Shown: piece after piece, positions 1 through 7,751 of the stretch | Layout of the letters: each line of letters opens with the position of its first letter | Position numbering within the stretch: position 1 is the stretch's first letter | Assembly: GCA_031556475.1 (NCBI GenBank) | Contig: JAVBSY010000109.1 | Span: forward strand, 8,767-72,766 | Reading direction: 5' to 3' | DNA: 64,000 bases | Source of the DNA: Azoarcus sp031556475 | GTDB taxonomy: Bacteria; Pseudomonadota; Gammaproteobacteria; Burkholderiales; Rhodocyclaceae | Position numbers and translations under genes: made by a program | The notes under the pieces: model-generated | The model's database searches: none | What the model was told of the DNA's origin: nothing | Seen by the model: the letters and a program-made list of their open reading frames with translations, nothing else

Positions 1-767
1 ATGGCCTGGGCCTGGGCTTCGGATTCGATCATCTCCTCGATGCCCATCGCCCATTCCTGGTTGATCATGGTCTTGGTCACCGTATGGGCGAACCAGGGAC
101 CGTCGGCCAGACTGCGCGCAAGCTCCCGCGCCTTGCCGAGCACATCCGCGCTGGCGTGTAGGCTGTTGAAGAAGCCCCAGGCCGCGCCTTCCTCGGCGCT
201 CATCGCACGGCCGGTCATCAGCAGTTCGTTGGCGCGGCCCAGCCCGATCATGCGCGGCAGCAGACCGCAGGCGCCCATGTCGGCGCCGGCCAGACCAACG
301 CGGGCGAATAGAAAGGCCGTTTTGGCGGCGGGTGTGCCGAGGCGGAAATCCGAGGCCAGCGCAAGCATCGCGCCGGCACCGGCGCAGATGCCGTCGATGG
401 CGGCAACGATGGGTTGCGGCGCGCGCCGCATGGCCTTCACCAGATCGCCGGTCATGCGGGTGAAGCCGAGCAGTTCCGGCATGCTCATGCGGGTCAGCGG
501 CTCGATGATCTCGAACACGTCGCCGCCCGAGCAGAAGTTGCCGCCCTCGCCGGTGACGACGACGCTGCGCACGTCGCTGGCATAGCACAGGTCGCGGAAC
601 AGGTTGCGCAATTCGGCGTAGGAATCGAAGGTGAGCGGATTCTTCTTGTCCGGCCGATCAAGGGTGATGGTCGCGACCCGGCCGTCTTCGCTGCACGACC
701 ATTTGAAATGGGCCGCTTGGTAATCCTTGAACGGGCGCTTGTGATCCTGCATCGAAAGTTCAGCCAT
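1..767 (-). CDS. Enoyl-CoA hydratase/isomerase (crotonase) family protein, 3' end outside the window
   Basis: About 255 residues are visible, starting MAELSMQDHKRPF and running off the left edge. AGGA lies about 6 bases upstream of the ATG. The crotonase fold is clear: the oxyanion-hole segment GGNFCSGGD sits near residue 85 and the second conserved segment GLAGADMGACGLLPR near residue 165. The two acid residues of classical enoyl-CoA hydratases are not seen: the usual GGGCELA region reads AGAGAMLALASD, and the usual PE before the second glycine turn is also missing, leaving an Asp in ADMGA. It may therefore be a dehydratase, isomerase or C-C hydrolase rather than a simple hydratase. It is last in the run SDR, monooxygenase/reductase, so I infer a beta-oxidation-like step on the alicyclic CoA ester made from 2-aminobenzoyl-CoA. 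Confidence 0.88.
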   Translation of the reverse strand, partial: MAELSMQDHKRPFKDYQAAHFKWSCSEDGRVATITLDRPDKKNPLTFDSYAELRNLFRDLCYASDVRSVVVTGEGGNFCSGGDVFEIIEPLTRMSMPELLGFTRMTGDLVKAMRRAPQPIVAAIDGICAGAGAMLALASDFRLGTPAAKTAFLFARVGLAGADMGACGLLPRMIGLGRANELLMTGRAMSAEEGAAWGFFNSLHASADVLGKARELARSLADGPWFAHTVTKTMINQEWAMGIEEMIESEAQAQA

Positions 768-828
768 TGGGGTTCCTCGTTTACTCGTTTTCACTTCGTT
801 CGGGGCCGCATCCGGAACGGCGCCCGGA

Positions 829-1632
829 CTACATCGCCTCGCCGCCGGCCACCGCGATGGCCTGGCCGTGGACCGATTCAGCGCCGGGCAGGCACAGCCA
901 GGCGACCGCATTGGCGACCTCGGCGGGCTGGACCAGACGCCCCTGCGGATTGCTCGCCGCCAGCGCCGCCTTCGCTTCCTCCACGCTGCGCCCGGTCTTG
1001 CCGACGATGTTGTCGATCGCATCCGCGAGCAGAGGCGTGTCGGTATAGCCAGGACACACGGCATTGACGGTGACGCCCTTGCGGGCGACTTCGAGCGCCA
1101 GCGCGCGGGTCAGGCCGATGACACCGTGCTTGGCCGCGCAGTAGGGAGCGACGTAGGCATAGCCGAGCAGGCCGGCGGTACTGGCGACATTGACGATGCG
1201 GCCCCAGCCGGCCTCGAGCATCCCCGGCAGGACGGCATGAATGCAGTTGTAGGGCCCGGTGAGGTTGACCGAGATCATCGACTGCCACAGCGCGGGGTCC
1301 GTCTTCACCAAGGGCGCGCTTTTGGCAACGCCAGCGTTGTTGACGAGCACACCGACCGCACCGCGAACGCGCACCGCTGCGGTCATCGCCTCCGCCACGC
1401 CGGCGTGGTCGGTAACGTCGGCGATGGCGATGCCGTGGCTGTTGCCGGGCAGGCGCGAGCGTACCGCCTCGAGAGCGCCGGCATTGCGGCCGAACAGCGT
1501 GAGGCTCGCCCCTTTGCCGGCCAACTCGCGGCAGATCGCCTCGCCGATGCCGCCGCTCGCGCCGGTAACCACGGCGTGGCACCCGGCCAGGGGAAGAATG
1601 GTCGTGAAGCCTTGGTTGGCAGGGGCGGTCAT
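829..1632 (-). CDS. SDR-family 3-hydroxyacyl-CoA dehydrogenase / 3-oxoacyl reductase
   Basis: A 267-residue classical short-chain dehydrogenase. The NAD(P) motif TGASGGIG is near residue 23, NNAG near residue 97, and the catalytic Ser (VASTAG) and Tyr-x3-Lys (YCAAK) are in place. GAGGAG lies 6 bases before the ATG. It starts 36 bases after the stop of the monooxygenase/reductase and is followed by the crotonase after 61 bases, so the three are probably co-transcribed. In the known aerobic 2-aminobenzoyl-CoA clusters of Azoarcus evansii, dehydrogenases and hydratases accompany the monooxygenase/reductase. Oxidation of a 3-hydroxyacyl-CoA intermediate is the likely role; the exact substrate is inferred. 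Confidence 0.88.
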   Translation of the reverse strand: MTAPANQGFTTILPLAGCHAVVTGASGGIGEAICRELAGKGASLTLFGRNAGALEAVRSRLPGNSHGIAIADVTDHAGVAEAMTAAVRVRGAVGVLVNNAGVAKSAPLVKTDPALWQSMISVNLTGPYNCIHAVLPGMLEAGWGRIVNVASTAGLLGYAYVAPYCAAKHGVIGLTRALALEVARKGVTVNAVCPGYTDTPLLADAIDNIVGKTGRSVEEAKAALAASNPQGRLVQPAEVANAVAWLCLPGAESVHGQAIAVAGGEAM

Positions 1633-1668
1633 GGAACTCTCCTCATCCTGGATGTCGCTGTGCAGCCC

Positions 1669-3972
1669 TCAGGCGTTCATCGCCAGTTGCGCGGCGCGTT
1701 CGAGATTGCGTTCGAGCTGCACCTTGCCGCCGACATACTGCCTGGGCCACGCGATGTCGGAGTAGCACTGCTCGGCCGCCGCGTGCAGCGTCCAGGCCGG
1801 ATCGGACAGGTGCGGACGGGCCAGCGCACACAGGTCGGCACGGCCGGCGGCGATGATGGTATTGACGTGATCCGCCTCGTAGATGTTGCCGACGGCGATG
1901 GTCGGCACATGCAGCTCGTTGCGGATGCGGTCGGAGAACGGCACCTGGAACATCCGCCCGTAAACCGGCTTCTCGTCCTTGCTGACCTGACCGGAGGAGA
2001 CGTGGATGATGTCGGCCCCGGCTTCCTGGAACAGGCGGGCGATCTCGGTCGCATCGGCCGGGGTGTTGCCACCCGGCACCCAGTCGTGCGCCGAGATGCG
2101 AACCGACATCGGCTTGTCCGCCGGCCACACCGCGCGCATCGCCTTGAACACCTCGATCGGATAGCGGCAGCGGTTTTCCACGCTGCCACCGTATTCGTCC
2201 GCGCGCTGGTTGGTCAGCGGCGAGAGGAAGGATGACATCAGATAGCCGTGCGCCGCGTGGAACTCGATCATGTCGAAGCCGGCGGCCTGGGCACGCCCGA
2301 CGGCGGCGACGAAGTCCGCCTTGACACGGTCCATGTCGGCGCGGCTCATTTCGCGCGGCGTCTGCGACACGCCGGCAATGTAGGGCAGCGGCGACGGCGC
2401 GATCAGCGGCCAGTTGCCCGAGGCGAGCGGCTGGTCGATGCCGTCCCAGGACAGTCTGGTCGAACCCTTGCGCCCGGCGTGCCCGATCTGTACCGCCATC
2501 CTGGCATTGCTGTTGGCATGGACGAAATCGACGATGCGCTTCCATGCCGCCTGCTGCTGCTCGTTCCAGATGCCGGCGCACCCCGGGGTGATGCGGGCGT
2601 CGGGCGAAACGCAGGTCATCTCCGTCATCACCAGCGCCGCGCCGCCAAGCCCGCGCGCCGTGTAGTGCTGGAAGTGAAAGTCGCCGGGCAGGCCATCGGT
2701 GGCGGAATACGTGCACATCGGGGAAACCACCACGCGGTTCGGCAGCGTCATGGCACGCAGCCTGAAGGGGGTGAACATCGGCGGCACCGGTGGCTTGTCC
2801 GGATCGTTGGGCAAGCCCGCCTGCTGCTGGAACCAGCGGTCGACGCTTTCCACGTATCCGGGATCACGCAGCTTCTGGTTGGCGTGGCCGACACGCTGGC
2901 TGCCGGTGAGCAGCGAGAAGGCGAGCTGTTCCGGCTCCATATGCACATAGCGGTCGATATCCTCGAACCAGCTCATGCGGTTGCGCGCGGCGCTTTGCAG
3001 CTTCAGCGCCTCGATCTCGCGCTCGGCCTGATAGCGGGCCAGGCGTTCCGGCACGGTGCCGTCGCTGCTGTTGAGCACCTTGGCGAGGGAGATCGCGTCC
3101 TCCATCGCCAGCTTGGTGCCCGAGCCGATGGCGAAATGGGCGGTATGCGCCGCATCGCCGATCAGCACGATATTGTCCTTGAACCAACGCTCGCACAACA
3201 CGCGGTTGAATTTCAGCCAGACCGCCGAGCCGCGCAGGTGGCGGGCATTGGAGATCAGTTGGTTGCCGTCGAGAAGGTCGGCGAAGAGCTTTTCGCAGAA
3301 CGCGACCGACTCGTCCGGTTCAAGCTTGTCCAGCCCCGCCTTGTACCAGGTCGGCTCCGGCGTTTCGACGATGAAGGTCGACATCTCGTCGTTGAAGCGG
3401 TAGGCATGCAGATTGAACCAGCCCCACTCGGTTTCCTTGAACGCGAATGTGAACGCATCAAGCTTCTTTTTGGTGCCGAGCCAGATGAAACGGTTGGTGC
3501 GCAGGTCGATGCGGGGATTGAAATGCGCCTCGTGCTTGTTCCGGGTGGTCGAGAACACGCCGTCCGCCCCCACCACGAGGTCGTAATCGCGGGCGTATTC
3601 GTCAGGGTCCCTGATCTCCTGCTCCCACACCATCCTGACGCCCAGTTCGGCGGCGCGGCGCTGAAAGACCTGCAACAGCTTCAGGCGCGCGATGCCGCAG
3701 AAGCCATGCCCGCCGGAGGTGATCTTGCGCCCCTTGAAAAAGACGTCGATGTCGTCCCAGTGGTGGAAATTCGCCTCGATCTCATCGACCACCTTCGCAT
3801 CCGCCTCGCGGAAACCGTCCATGGTCTGATCGGAGAACACGATTCCCCAGCCAAAGGTGTTGTCGGCCGCGTTGCGGTCGATCACGGTGATGTCGTGCGC
3901 CGGATTGGCCTTCTTCATCAGGATCGCGAAGTAGAGCCCGGCGGGGCCGCCGCCCAAACAGACGATACGCAT
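1669..3972 (-). CDS. 2-aminobenzoyl-CoA monooxygenase/reductase-like fusion (FAD monooxygenase + Old Yellow Enzyme domain)
   Basis: A 767-residue fusion. Residues 1-380 are an FAD aromatic hydroxylase: GGGPAGLYFA for the dinucleotide, GADGVFSTTR, and GDAAHTAHFAIGSG for the FAD ribityl region. Residues 395-767 are an Old Yellow Enzyme of the YqjM/DmdA type: PMCTYSATDG, GHAGRKGS, the His pair in FHAAHGY, and AVGNI. Salicylyl-CoA 5-hydroxylase/oxidoreductase shares this layout, but the best-known member is the Azoarcus evansii enzyme that hydroxylates and then reduces 2-aminobenzoyl-CoA to a non-aromatic oxo-cyclohexene CoA ester. The ATG at 3972 is preferred over an upstream in-frame start because GGAGGAG sits 4 bases before it. 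With an isatin hydrolase-like gene and an aromatic 2-oxoacid oxidoreductase upstream, 2-aminobenzoyl-CoA is the more likely substrate. Confidence 0.9.
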   Translation of the reverse strand: MRIVCLGGGPAGLYFAILMKKANPAHDITVIDRNAADNTFGWGIVFSDQTMDGFREADAKVVDEIEANFHHWDDIDVFFKGRKITSGGHGFCGIARLKLLQVFQRRAAELGVRMVWEQEIRDPDEYARDYDLVVGADGVFSTTRNKHEAHFNPRIDLRTNRFIWLGTKKKLDAFTFAFKETEWGWFNLHAYRFNDEMSTFIVETPEPTWYKAGLDKLEPDESVAFCEKLFADLLDGNQLISNARHLRGSAVWLKFNRVLCERWFKDNIVLIGDAAHTAHFAIGSGTKLAMEDAISLAKVLNSSDGTVPERLARYQAEREIEALKLQSAARNRMSWFEDIDRYVHMEPEQLAFSLLTGSQRVGHANQKLRDPGYVESVDRWFQQQAGLPNDPDKPPVPPMFTPFRLRAMTLPNRVVVSPMCTYSATDGLPGDFHFQHYTARGLGGAALVMTEMTCVSPDARITPGCAGIWNEQQQAAWKRIVDFVHANSNARMAVQIGHAGRKGSTRLSWDGIDQPLASGNWPLIAPSPLPYIAGVSQTPREMSRADMDRVKADFVAAVGRAQAAGFDMIEFHAAHGYLMSSFLSPLTNQRADEYGGSVENRCRYPIEVFKAMRAVWPADKPMSVRISAHDWVPGGNTPADATEIARLFQEAGADIIHVSSGQVSKDEKPVYGRMFQVPFSDRIRNELHVPTIAVGNIYEADHVNTIIAAGRADLCALARPHLSDPAWTLHAAAEQCYSDIAWPRQYVGGKVQLERNLERAAQLAMNA

Positions 3973-4020
3973 GCTTCTCCTCCAATTTCGGTGTGTCCCA
4001 GGCACCCTCAGTCGAGAATG

Positions 4021-4100
4021 CCTGAATATTATTCGTGGTTTTTATTTATACAGAAATATTTCATAGATAAAGTATTTGGTCAAGAAAATTCCGATCCACG
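4021..4100 (-). promoter_or_regulatory. AT-rich promoter region of the monooxygenase/reductase genes
   Basis: The 192 bases between the marR stop and the monooxygenase/reductase start are sharply AT-rich against the surrounding GC-rich DNA. On the minus strand there is a TTGACC (a -35-like hexamer), the perfect palindrome GAAATATTTC (4053-4062) and a TGTATAAAT element. The 12-mer TTTATACAGAAA (plus strand, 4045-4056) recurs exactly at 18642-18653, upstream of the other operon of the locus. A promoter with a shared regulator site is likely; the exact start is not determined. Confidence 0.5.
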
Positions 4101-4164
4101 AACCTCCTCCTCATTTTTCCTCGATCCGCCATGCGCGCCAACAAGCGCCGCACAGCCTGCCTCA

Positions 4165-4701
4165 TCAGCTATCGATGCGGTCGGCGAGGCGGCGTTTCAA
4201 CCTGCCGAGAAGCTCGGAAAGCTGGGCCAGTTCTCCCTCCTCCATGCAGTCGAACATGGCGATGACCCATTCCTCGTGGTGCACGGCCATCTGCTCGAAC
4301 AAGGCCTTGCCCTTCGCGGTCAGACAGACATAGTAGGCCCGCCGGTCTGTCGGATCGTCCCGCCGCTCGATCAACCCTTCCTCGACCAGACGGTCGGTCA
4401 GCCCGGTGATATTGCCGCCCGTCACCATCAGCAGCCGCGACAGATCCCGCATCTTGAGCCCTTCGGGATAACGGTCGAGCTGCGCCATCAGGTCGAAACG
4501 CGGCAGCGTCGTCTCGAAACCGGTCCGCAACTGATTCCGCAGGCGGCCTTCCATCAGGCGATGGCAGGTCAACAGCCGGAGCCACGTGCGCAATGCCACA
4601 TGGCTGCCGGCAGGAAGCCGCTGTATCGGATTGTCCCGCTGTATCGAGTTGTCCATATCGCCGGCCAGGGGAATCGCCGAACCAACCGATGAATCGATCA
4701 T
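4165..4701 (-). CDS. MarR-family transcriptional regulator
   Basis: 178 residues from the ATG at 4701; the open frame extends further upstream, and GGCGGAA lies about 9 bases before this ATG. The winged helix-turn-helix is clear around MRDLSRLLMVTGGNITGL, followed by the wing DDPTDRRAYYVCLT, with a C-terminal dimerisation helix. It lies between two transcription units of one catabolic locus on the same strand. In the iad (indole-3-acetate degradation) loci I recall from Variovorax and relatives, a MarR protein senses the auxin and represses the operon. I infer the same job here: repression relieved by the substrate or a CoA ester. Target sites are proposed at 18616-18626 and near 4045-4062. 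Confidence 0.9.
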   Translation of the reverse strand: MIDSSVGSAIPLAGDMDNSIQRDNPIQRLPAGSHVALRTWLRLLTCHRLMEGRLRNQLRTGFETTLPRFDLMAQLDRYPEGLKMRDLSRLLMVTGGNITGLTDRLVEEGLIERRDDPTDRRAYYVCLTAKGKALFEQMAVHHEEWVIAMFDCMEEGELAQLSELLGRLKRRLADRIDS

Positions 4702-4810
4702 GATGAGAATTTCCGCCAATTCTTGTGCATCAAGAAGAAACCCATGATGACAATCTGACTGCAGATAGATTTTACAATTATACCTTTTATATATGAACAA
4801 TTTCGGCAGT
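4702..4810 (-). promoter_or_regulatory. Candidate marR promoter
   Basis: The stretch upstream of marR is AT-rich. On the minus strand it has a consensus -10 hexamer TATAAT (plus-strand 4777-4782) about 75 bases before the ATG, but no good -35 at the right distance, which suits a regulated or activator-dependent promoter. The hexamer AATTGT occurs on both sides of the -10 and could be part of an operator. Confidence 0.4.
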
Positions 4811-4870
4811 ACTCAATCCCGCCAACCACCGTTCATCATGCCGGCCCACGCTACGTAATGCCGAGCCCAC

Positions 4871-4909
4871 GGCCGCCCGGGAGCGGCCTCGCGGGGGGCA
4901 TTGCCCCGC
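4871..4909 (-). terminator. Two GC-rich stem-loops after the substrate-binding protein gene
   Basis: Directly after the stop of the binding-protein gene (minus strand) come two perfect hairpins: GCGGGG/CCCCGC with a 7-base loop (4891-4909) and GGCCGC/GCGGCC with a 6-base loop (4871-4888). No T-run follows on the minus strand, so this may be an intercistronic or Rho-dependent end rather than a classical intrinsic terminator. A GTTTTT follows on the plus strand, but no plus-strand gene reads into it. Confidence 0.35.
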
Positions 4910-4922
4910 CGCGCCGCCGTTT

Positions 4923-6089
4923 TTACCTGAGCAGCACGAAACTGCCGTTCCTGACCGTGATCAACTCGCGGCCACGCGTATCGAAACCGCTGTGATCGGC
5001 GGGCGTCATGTTGTAAACCCCCTGGGTACCGACCAGTTCCTTGGTTTCCTCCAGCGCGTCGCGCAACGCCGCGCGGAATTCCCTGGTTCCCGGTTTGTTC
5101 GTCTTCGCCGCCTGCGGGATGGAGTTCTGCAGGAGCAGCCCGGCGTCGTAAACATTGGCGCCGAAGGTGGCGGGTTTGCTGCCGTTCGCTTTCTCGTAGG
5201 TCGCGATGTATTCGGCCGCGACCTTCTTCGACGGGTTGCTGTCTGGAATCTCGGGGAGCACCAGCATCAGGCTCGCGGCGAGGATGGTGCCCTCGACCTT
5301 CTTGCCGCCGAGCTTGAGGAAATCGGGCAAAGCCGCGCCGTGGGTCTGGTAGACCTTGCCCTTGTAACCCTGATCGAACAGCGTCACCTGCGGCAGCACG
5401 GCCGGACCGCCGGGCGCGGCGATCAGCACGGCGTCCGGGCGGGCGCCAAGCACCTTCAGGCTCTGTCCGGTGACGGAAGTGTCGGAGCGCTGAAAACGCT
5501 CGTTCGCCACGATCTTGATGTTGTGCTGCGCGGCCAGCGTACCGACGACCTTGGCCCAGTTTTCGCCATAGGGATCGCCGGAACCGATGAAGCCCAGCGT
5601 CTTGACGCCGGATTTGACCATGTGCTCAACCAGCGCGCTGGCGATGATGTCGTCGTTCTGGGTGGTCTTGAACACCCATTTCTTCTTGTCGTCCATCGGC
5701 ATCACGACGGCCGCGGTGCCGACAGGGGCAAGCAGGGGCACCCCGGCATCGGCAATGAACTGGATGACCCCCATCGCATTGGGCGAGCCGCTGGGGCCGA
5801 TGATCGCGTCGACCTTTTCCTCCTCGATCAGCTTCCTGACCGCCGTGACCGACTGGGTCGGGTCGCTGGTATCGTCGAGCGTGATGTATTCGACGCTGAG
5901 GTTGCCGACCTTGGTCGGCAGCAGGGGCACGGTGTTCTTCTGCGGAATCCCCACCAGCGCAACCGGGCCGGTGGAGGACGAAACGACGCCGATCTTCACC
6001 TGCGCGAGGCCGACGCCCGGGGCAAGTCCGCAAGCGGCCGCGATGGCGACGGCCAGGGCGGATTTCTTCAATGTCTTGTTGTAAGTCAT
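4923..6089 (-). CDS. Periplasmic substrate-binding protein of a branched-chain amino acid-type ABC transporter
   Basis: 388 residues. The ATG at 6089 is preceded by GAGGAG and begins a signal peptide (KKSALAVAIAAACGLAPG, cleavage near LAQ). The mature part opens VKIGVVSSSTGPVALVG and has the Peripla_BP_6 layout, with segments such as IIGPSGSPNAMGV and FIGSGDPYGENWAKV. LivK-like proteins of this group often bind aromatic acids in catabolic operons. It is last in the 18.5-4.9 kb operon. No permease or ATPase gene lies in the window, so those must be elsewhere. I infer that it captures the aromatic growth substrate. Confidence 0.9.
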   Translation of the reverse strand: MTYNKTLKKSALAVAIAAACGLAPGVGLAQVKIGVVSSSTGPVALVGIPQKNTVPLLPTKVGNLSVEYITLDDTSDPTQSVTAVRKLIEEEKVDAIIGPSGSPNAMGVIQFIADAGVPLLAPVGTAAVVMPMDDKKKWVFKTTQNDDIIASALVEHMVKSGVKTLGFIGSGDPYGENWAKVVGTLAAQHNIKIVANERFQRSDTSVTGQSLKVLGARPDAVLIAAPGGPAVLPQVTLFDQGYKGKVYQTHGAALPDFLKLGGKKVEGTILAASLMLVLPEIPDSNPSKKVAAEYIATYEKANGSKPATFGANVYDAGLLLQNSIPQAAKTNKPGTREFRAALRDALEETKELVGTQGVYNMTPADHSGFDTRGRELITVRNGSFVLLR

Positions 6090-6162
6090 GTTGTCTCCTC
6101 TACTGAATCGTTTGTTGAGGGTGGCCGAAACGATGCGACGGCGGATATCGCTCGAATCGGGA

Positions 6163-6891
6163 TCAGATCGTGATCGATCCAATGCTGCTGCCGCCGCAGA
6201 CGTACAGCGTCTGCCCGGTGACGAAGCTGTTGTCGGGATCGGAGAAAAACATCACCGCCCGGGTGACGTCGTCGGGGCGGCCGATGCGGCGCACAGGGAT
6301 ATTGGCGGCGAGATTCTTTTCCCGCTCGCTGCCGGCGGAGATGACTTCGTGGAACATGTCGGTCTTGATCGGGCCGGGGGCGACCACATTGACCGTGATC
6401 CCGCGGGGAGCCAGTTCCAGCGCCCAGGTCCGGGCCATGCCGATCATTCCCGCCTTGGTCGCGGAATAGGCGGTGCGGGTCTGCAACCCGAGCGCGCCGC
6501 GCGACGACAGCATGACGATGCGGCCGAAGGCCCGTTCCGTCATGCCCGGCAGCACGGCCTGCATCAGGCTGACCGCCGCGCCGAGATGGATCTGGGTCAG
6601 GGCGTGCAGGTCTTCCAGCTTGACGTCGGGCAACAGGTCGGGACGGATGACACCCGCGTTGTGAATCAGATGGGAAACCGGGAAGCGCCCCGCCACCTCG
6701 GTCGCCGCCTGCTGCGTCGCCACGGGGTCGAGCAGGTCGACAGCCAGCGCGGTCAGGCGCGGATGGTCCCACTCCGGCAGGCGCCGCGCCAGGGATACCA
6801 CCTCGTAGCCGTCTTCCAGCATCCGGCGGCAGATATCGGCGCCGATACCGGCGGAACCGCCGGTCACCACTGCAACATATCTTTCACTCAT
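6163..6891 (-). CDS. SDR-family oxidoreductase
   Basis: 242 residues. TGGSAGIG (near residue 10), the NAG segment HNAGVIRP, Ser in LSSRGALG and the YSATK active site mark a classical SDR. The ATG at 6891 is chosen over a GTG one codon upstream because GAGG is at better spacing. It starts 8 bases after the stop of the cyclase gene, so translation is closely linked. Its substrate is not evident. In an indole-3-acetate scheme it could reduce or oxidise an oxindole or dioxindole intermediate. Confidence 0.87.
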   Translation of the reverse strand: MSERYVAVVTGGSAGIGADICRRMLEDGYEVVSLARRLPEWDHPRLTALAVDLLDPVATQQAATEVAGRFPVSHLIHNAGVIRPDLLPDVKLEDLHALTQIHLGAAVSLMQAVLPGMTERAFGRIVMLSSRGALGLQTRTAYSATKAGMIGMARTWALELAPRGITVNVVAPGPIKTDMFHEVISAGSEREKNLAANIPVRRIGRPDDVTRAVMFFSDPDNSFVTGQTLYVCGGSSIGSITI

Positions 6892-6899
6892 CACACACC

Positions 6900-7685
6900 T
6901 CAGGATTTGGGAACGAGCGCCAGGACCCGCAGCGGGCTGCCGGAACCATTACGGATCTTCAGCGGCGCGGCCAGGATCACCGCGCCTTGCGGCGGCAGGC
7001 GGTCGAGGTTGGTCAGGCACTGCAGGCCGTAGCGGCTGTTGCCGTGCATGTAGTAGTGGCATGGATAGGGCGGATTAAGATGCTGGGCCTGCCCGGCATC
7101 GGTCCCGATCGATTCGCTGCCGTAGCCGTGCACGTTGCGCTCCCGGATCAGCCACGGCACGACCTCGGCATCCGGCCCAGGCGAGTGCGCGCCATCCTCG
7201 GCCATGTTGAGATACGCCTTCGGCGTGGCGCGCTTGGACCAATCGGTGCGCAGCAGCACCCAGGACCGCTCCGGAATGCGCCCGTGCCTGTCCTCCCAGG
7301 CCTTGACGTAATCGACGGAGAGAAGAAAGTCGGGGTCGCGCGCGGCCTCGGCGGAAACGTCGATGACGCAGGCGGCTGCGATGAAGTTCTCGGGCGGAAT
7401 GGAGTCGACCGCGTTATTGGGCAGGTCCTTGCCGGAAACCCAATGTATAGGCGCGTCGAAATGGGTACCGGTATGTTCCGAGCACGAAAAATTGTTCCAG
7501 TACCACGCCGGCCCGCGCTCGTCGTAGCGGGAAATTTCCTCGATGCGGAACGGCCAGGCCTGGCCGAATTCGGGCGGCAGCACAATGGTCGGGAATTCGG
7601 GCGTCAGCGTCTGGGTCAAGTCGACCAGTTCCAGCCGGCCCGACGCCAATTCGCCCAGGAACTGGGCGAGGATAGGGGTCGTCAT
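6900..7685 (-). CDS. Cyclase-family metal hydrolase, isatin hydrolase-like
   Basis: 261 residues of the kynurenine formamidase/cyclase fold. The signature metal site is complete: CSEHTGTHFDAPIHW around residue 70, where the His and Asp residues bind a divalent metal. A second conserved block is YYMHGNSRYGLQCLTNLDRLP near residue 220. The block that carries a Glu in kynurenine formamidases reads QCLTNL here. AGGAGGAG lies before the ATG. This family includes kynurenine formamidases, bacterial cyclases and isatin hydrolases, which open isatin to isatinate. Placed with a Rieske dioxygenase, an aromatic 2-oxoacid oxidoreductase and a 2-aminobenzoyl-CoA enzyme, isatin hydrolysis fits best. N-formylkynurenine hydrolysis is the alternative, but no kynureninase gene is present. 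Confidence 0.87.
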   Translation of the reverse strand: MTTPILAQFLGELASGRLELVDLTQTLTPEFPTIVLPPEFGQAWPFRIEEISRYDERGPAWYWNNFSCSEHTGTHFDAPIHWVSGKDLPNNAVDSIPPENFIAAACVIDVSAEAARDPDFLLSVDYVKAWEDRHGRIPERSWVLLRTDWSKRATPKAYLNMAEDGAHSPGPDAEVVPWLIRERNVHGYGSESIGTDAGQAQHLNPPYPCHYYMHGNSRYGLQCLTNLDRLPPQGAVILAAPLKIRNGSGSPLRVLALVPKS

Positions 7686-7751
7686 GCGATTGTCTCCTCC
7701 TGATTCGATGCCGGCGCTCTACGGTTGCGCGCCTGTGTCGGTCTGTGTCGT

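Noticed and set aside
868..4692. Long plus-strand open frames (455 and 814 codons) across the catabolic genes
   Set aside because: They are antisense to clear enzyme genes on the minus strand, have no family features, and show the Arg/His/Gly bias typical of shadow frames in GC-rich DNA.
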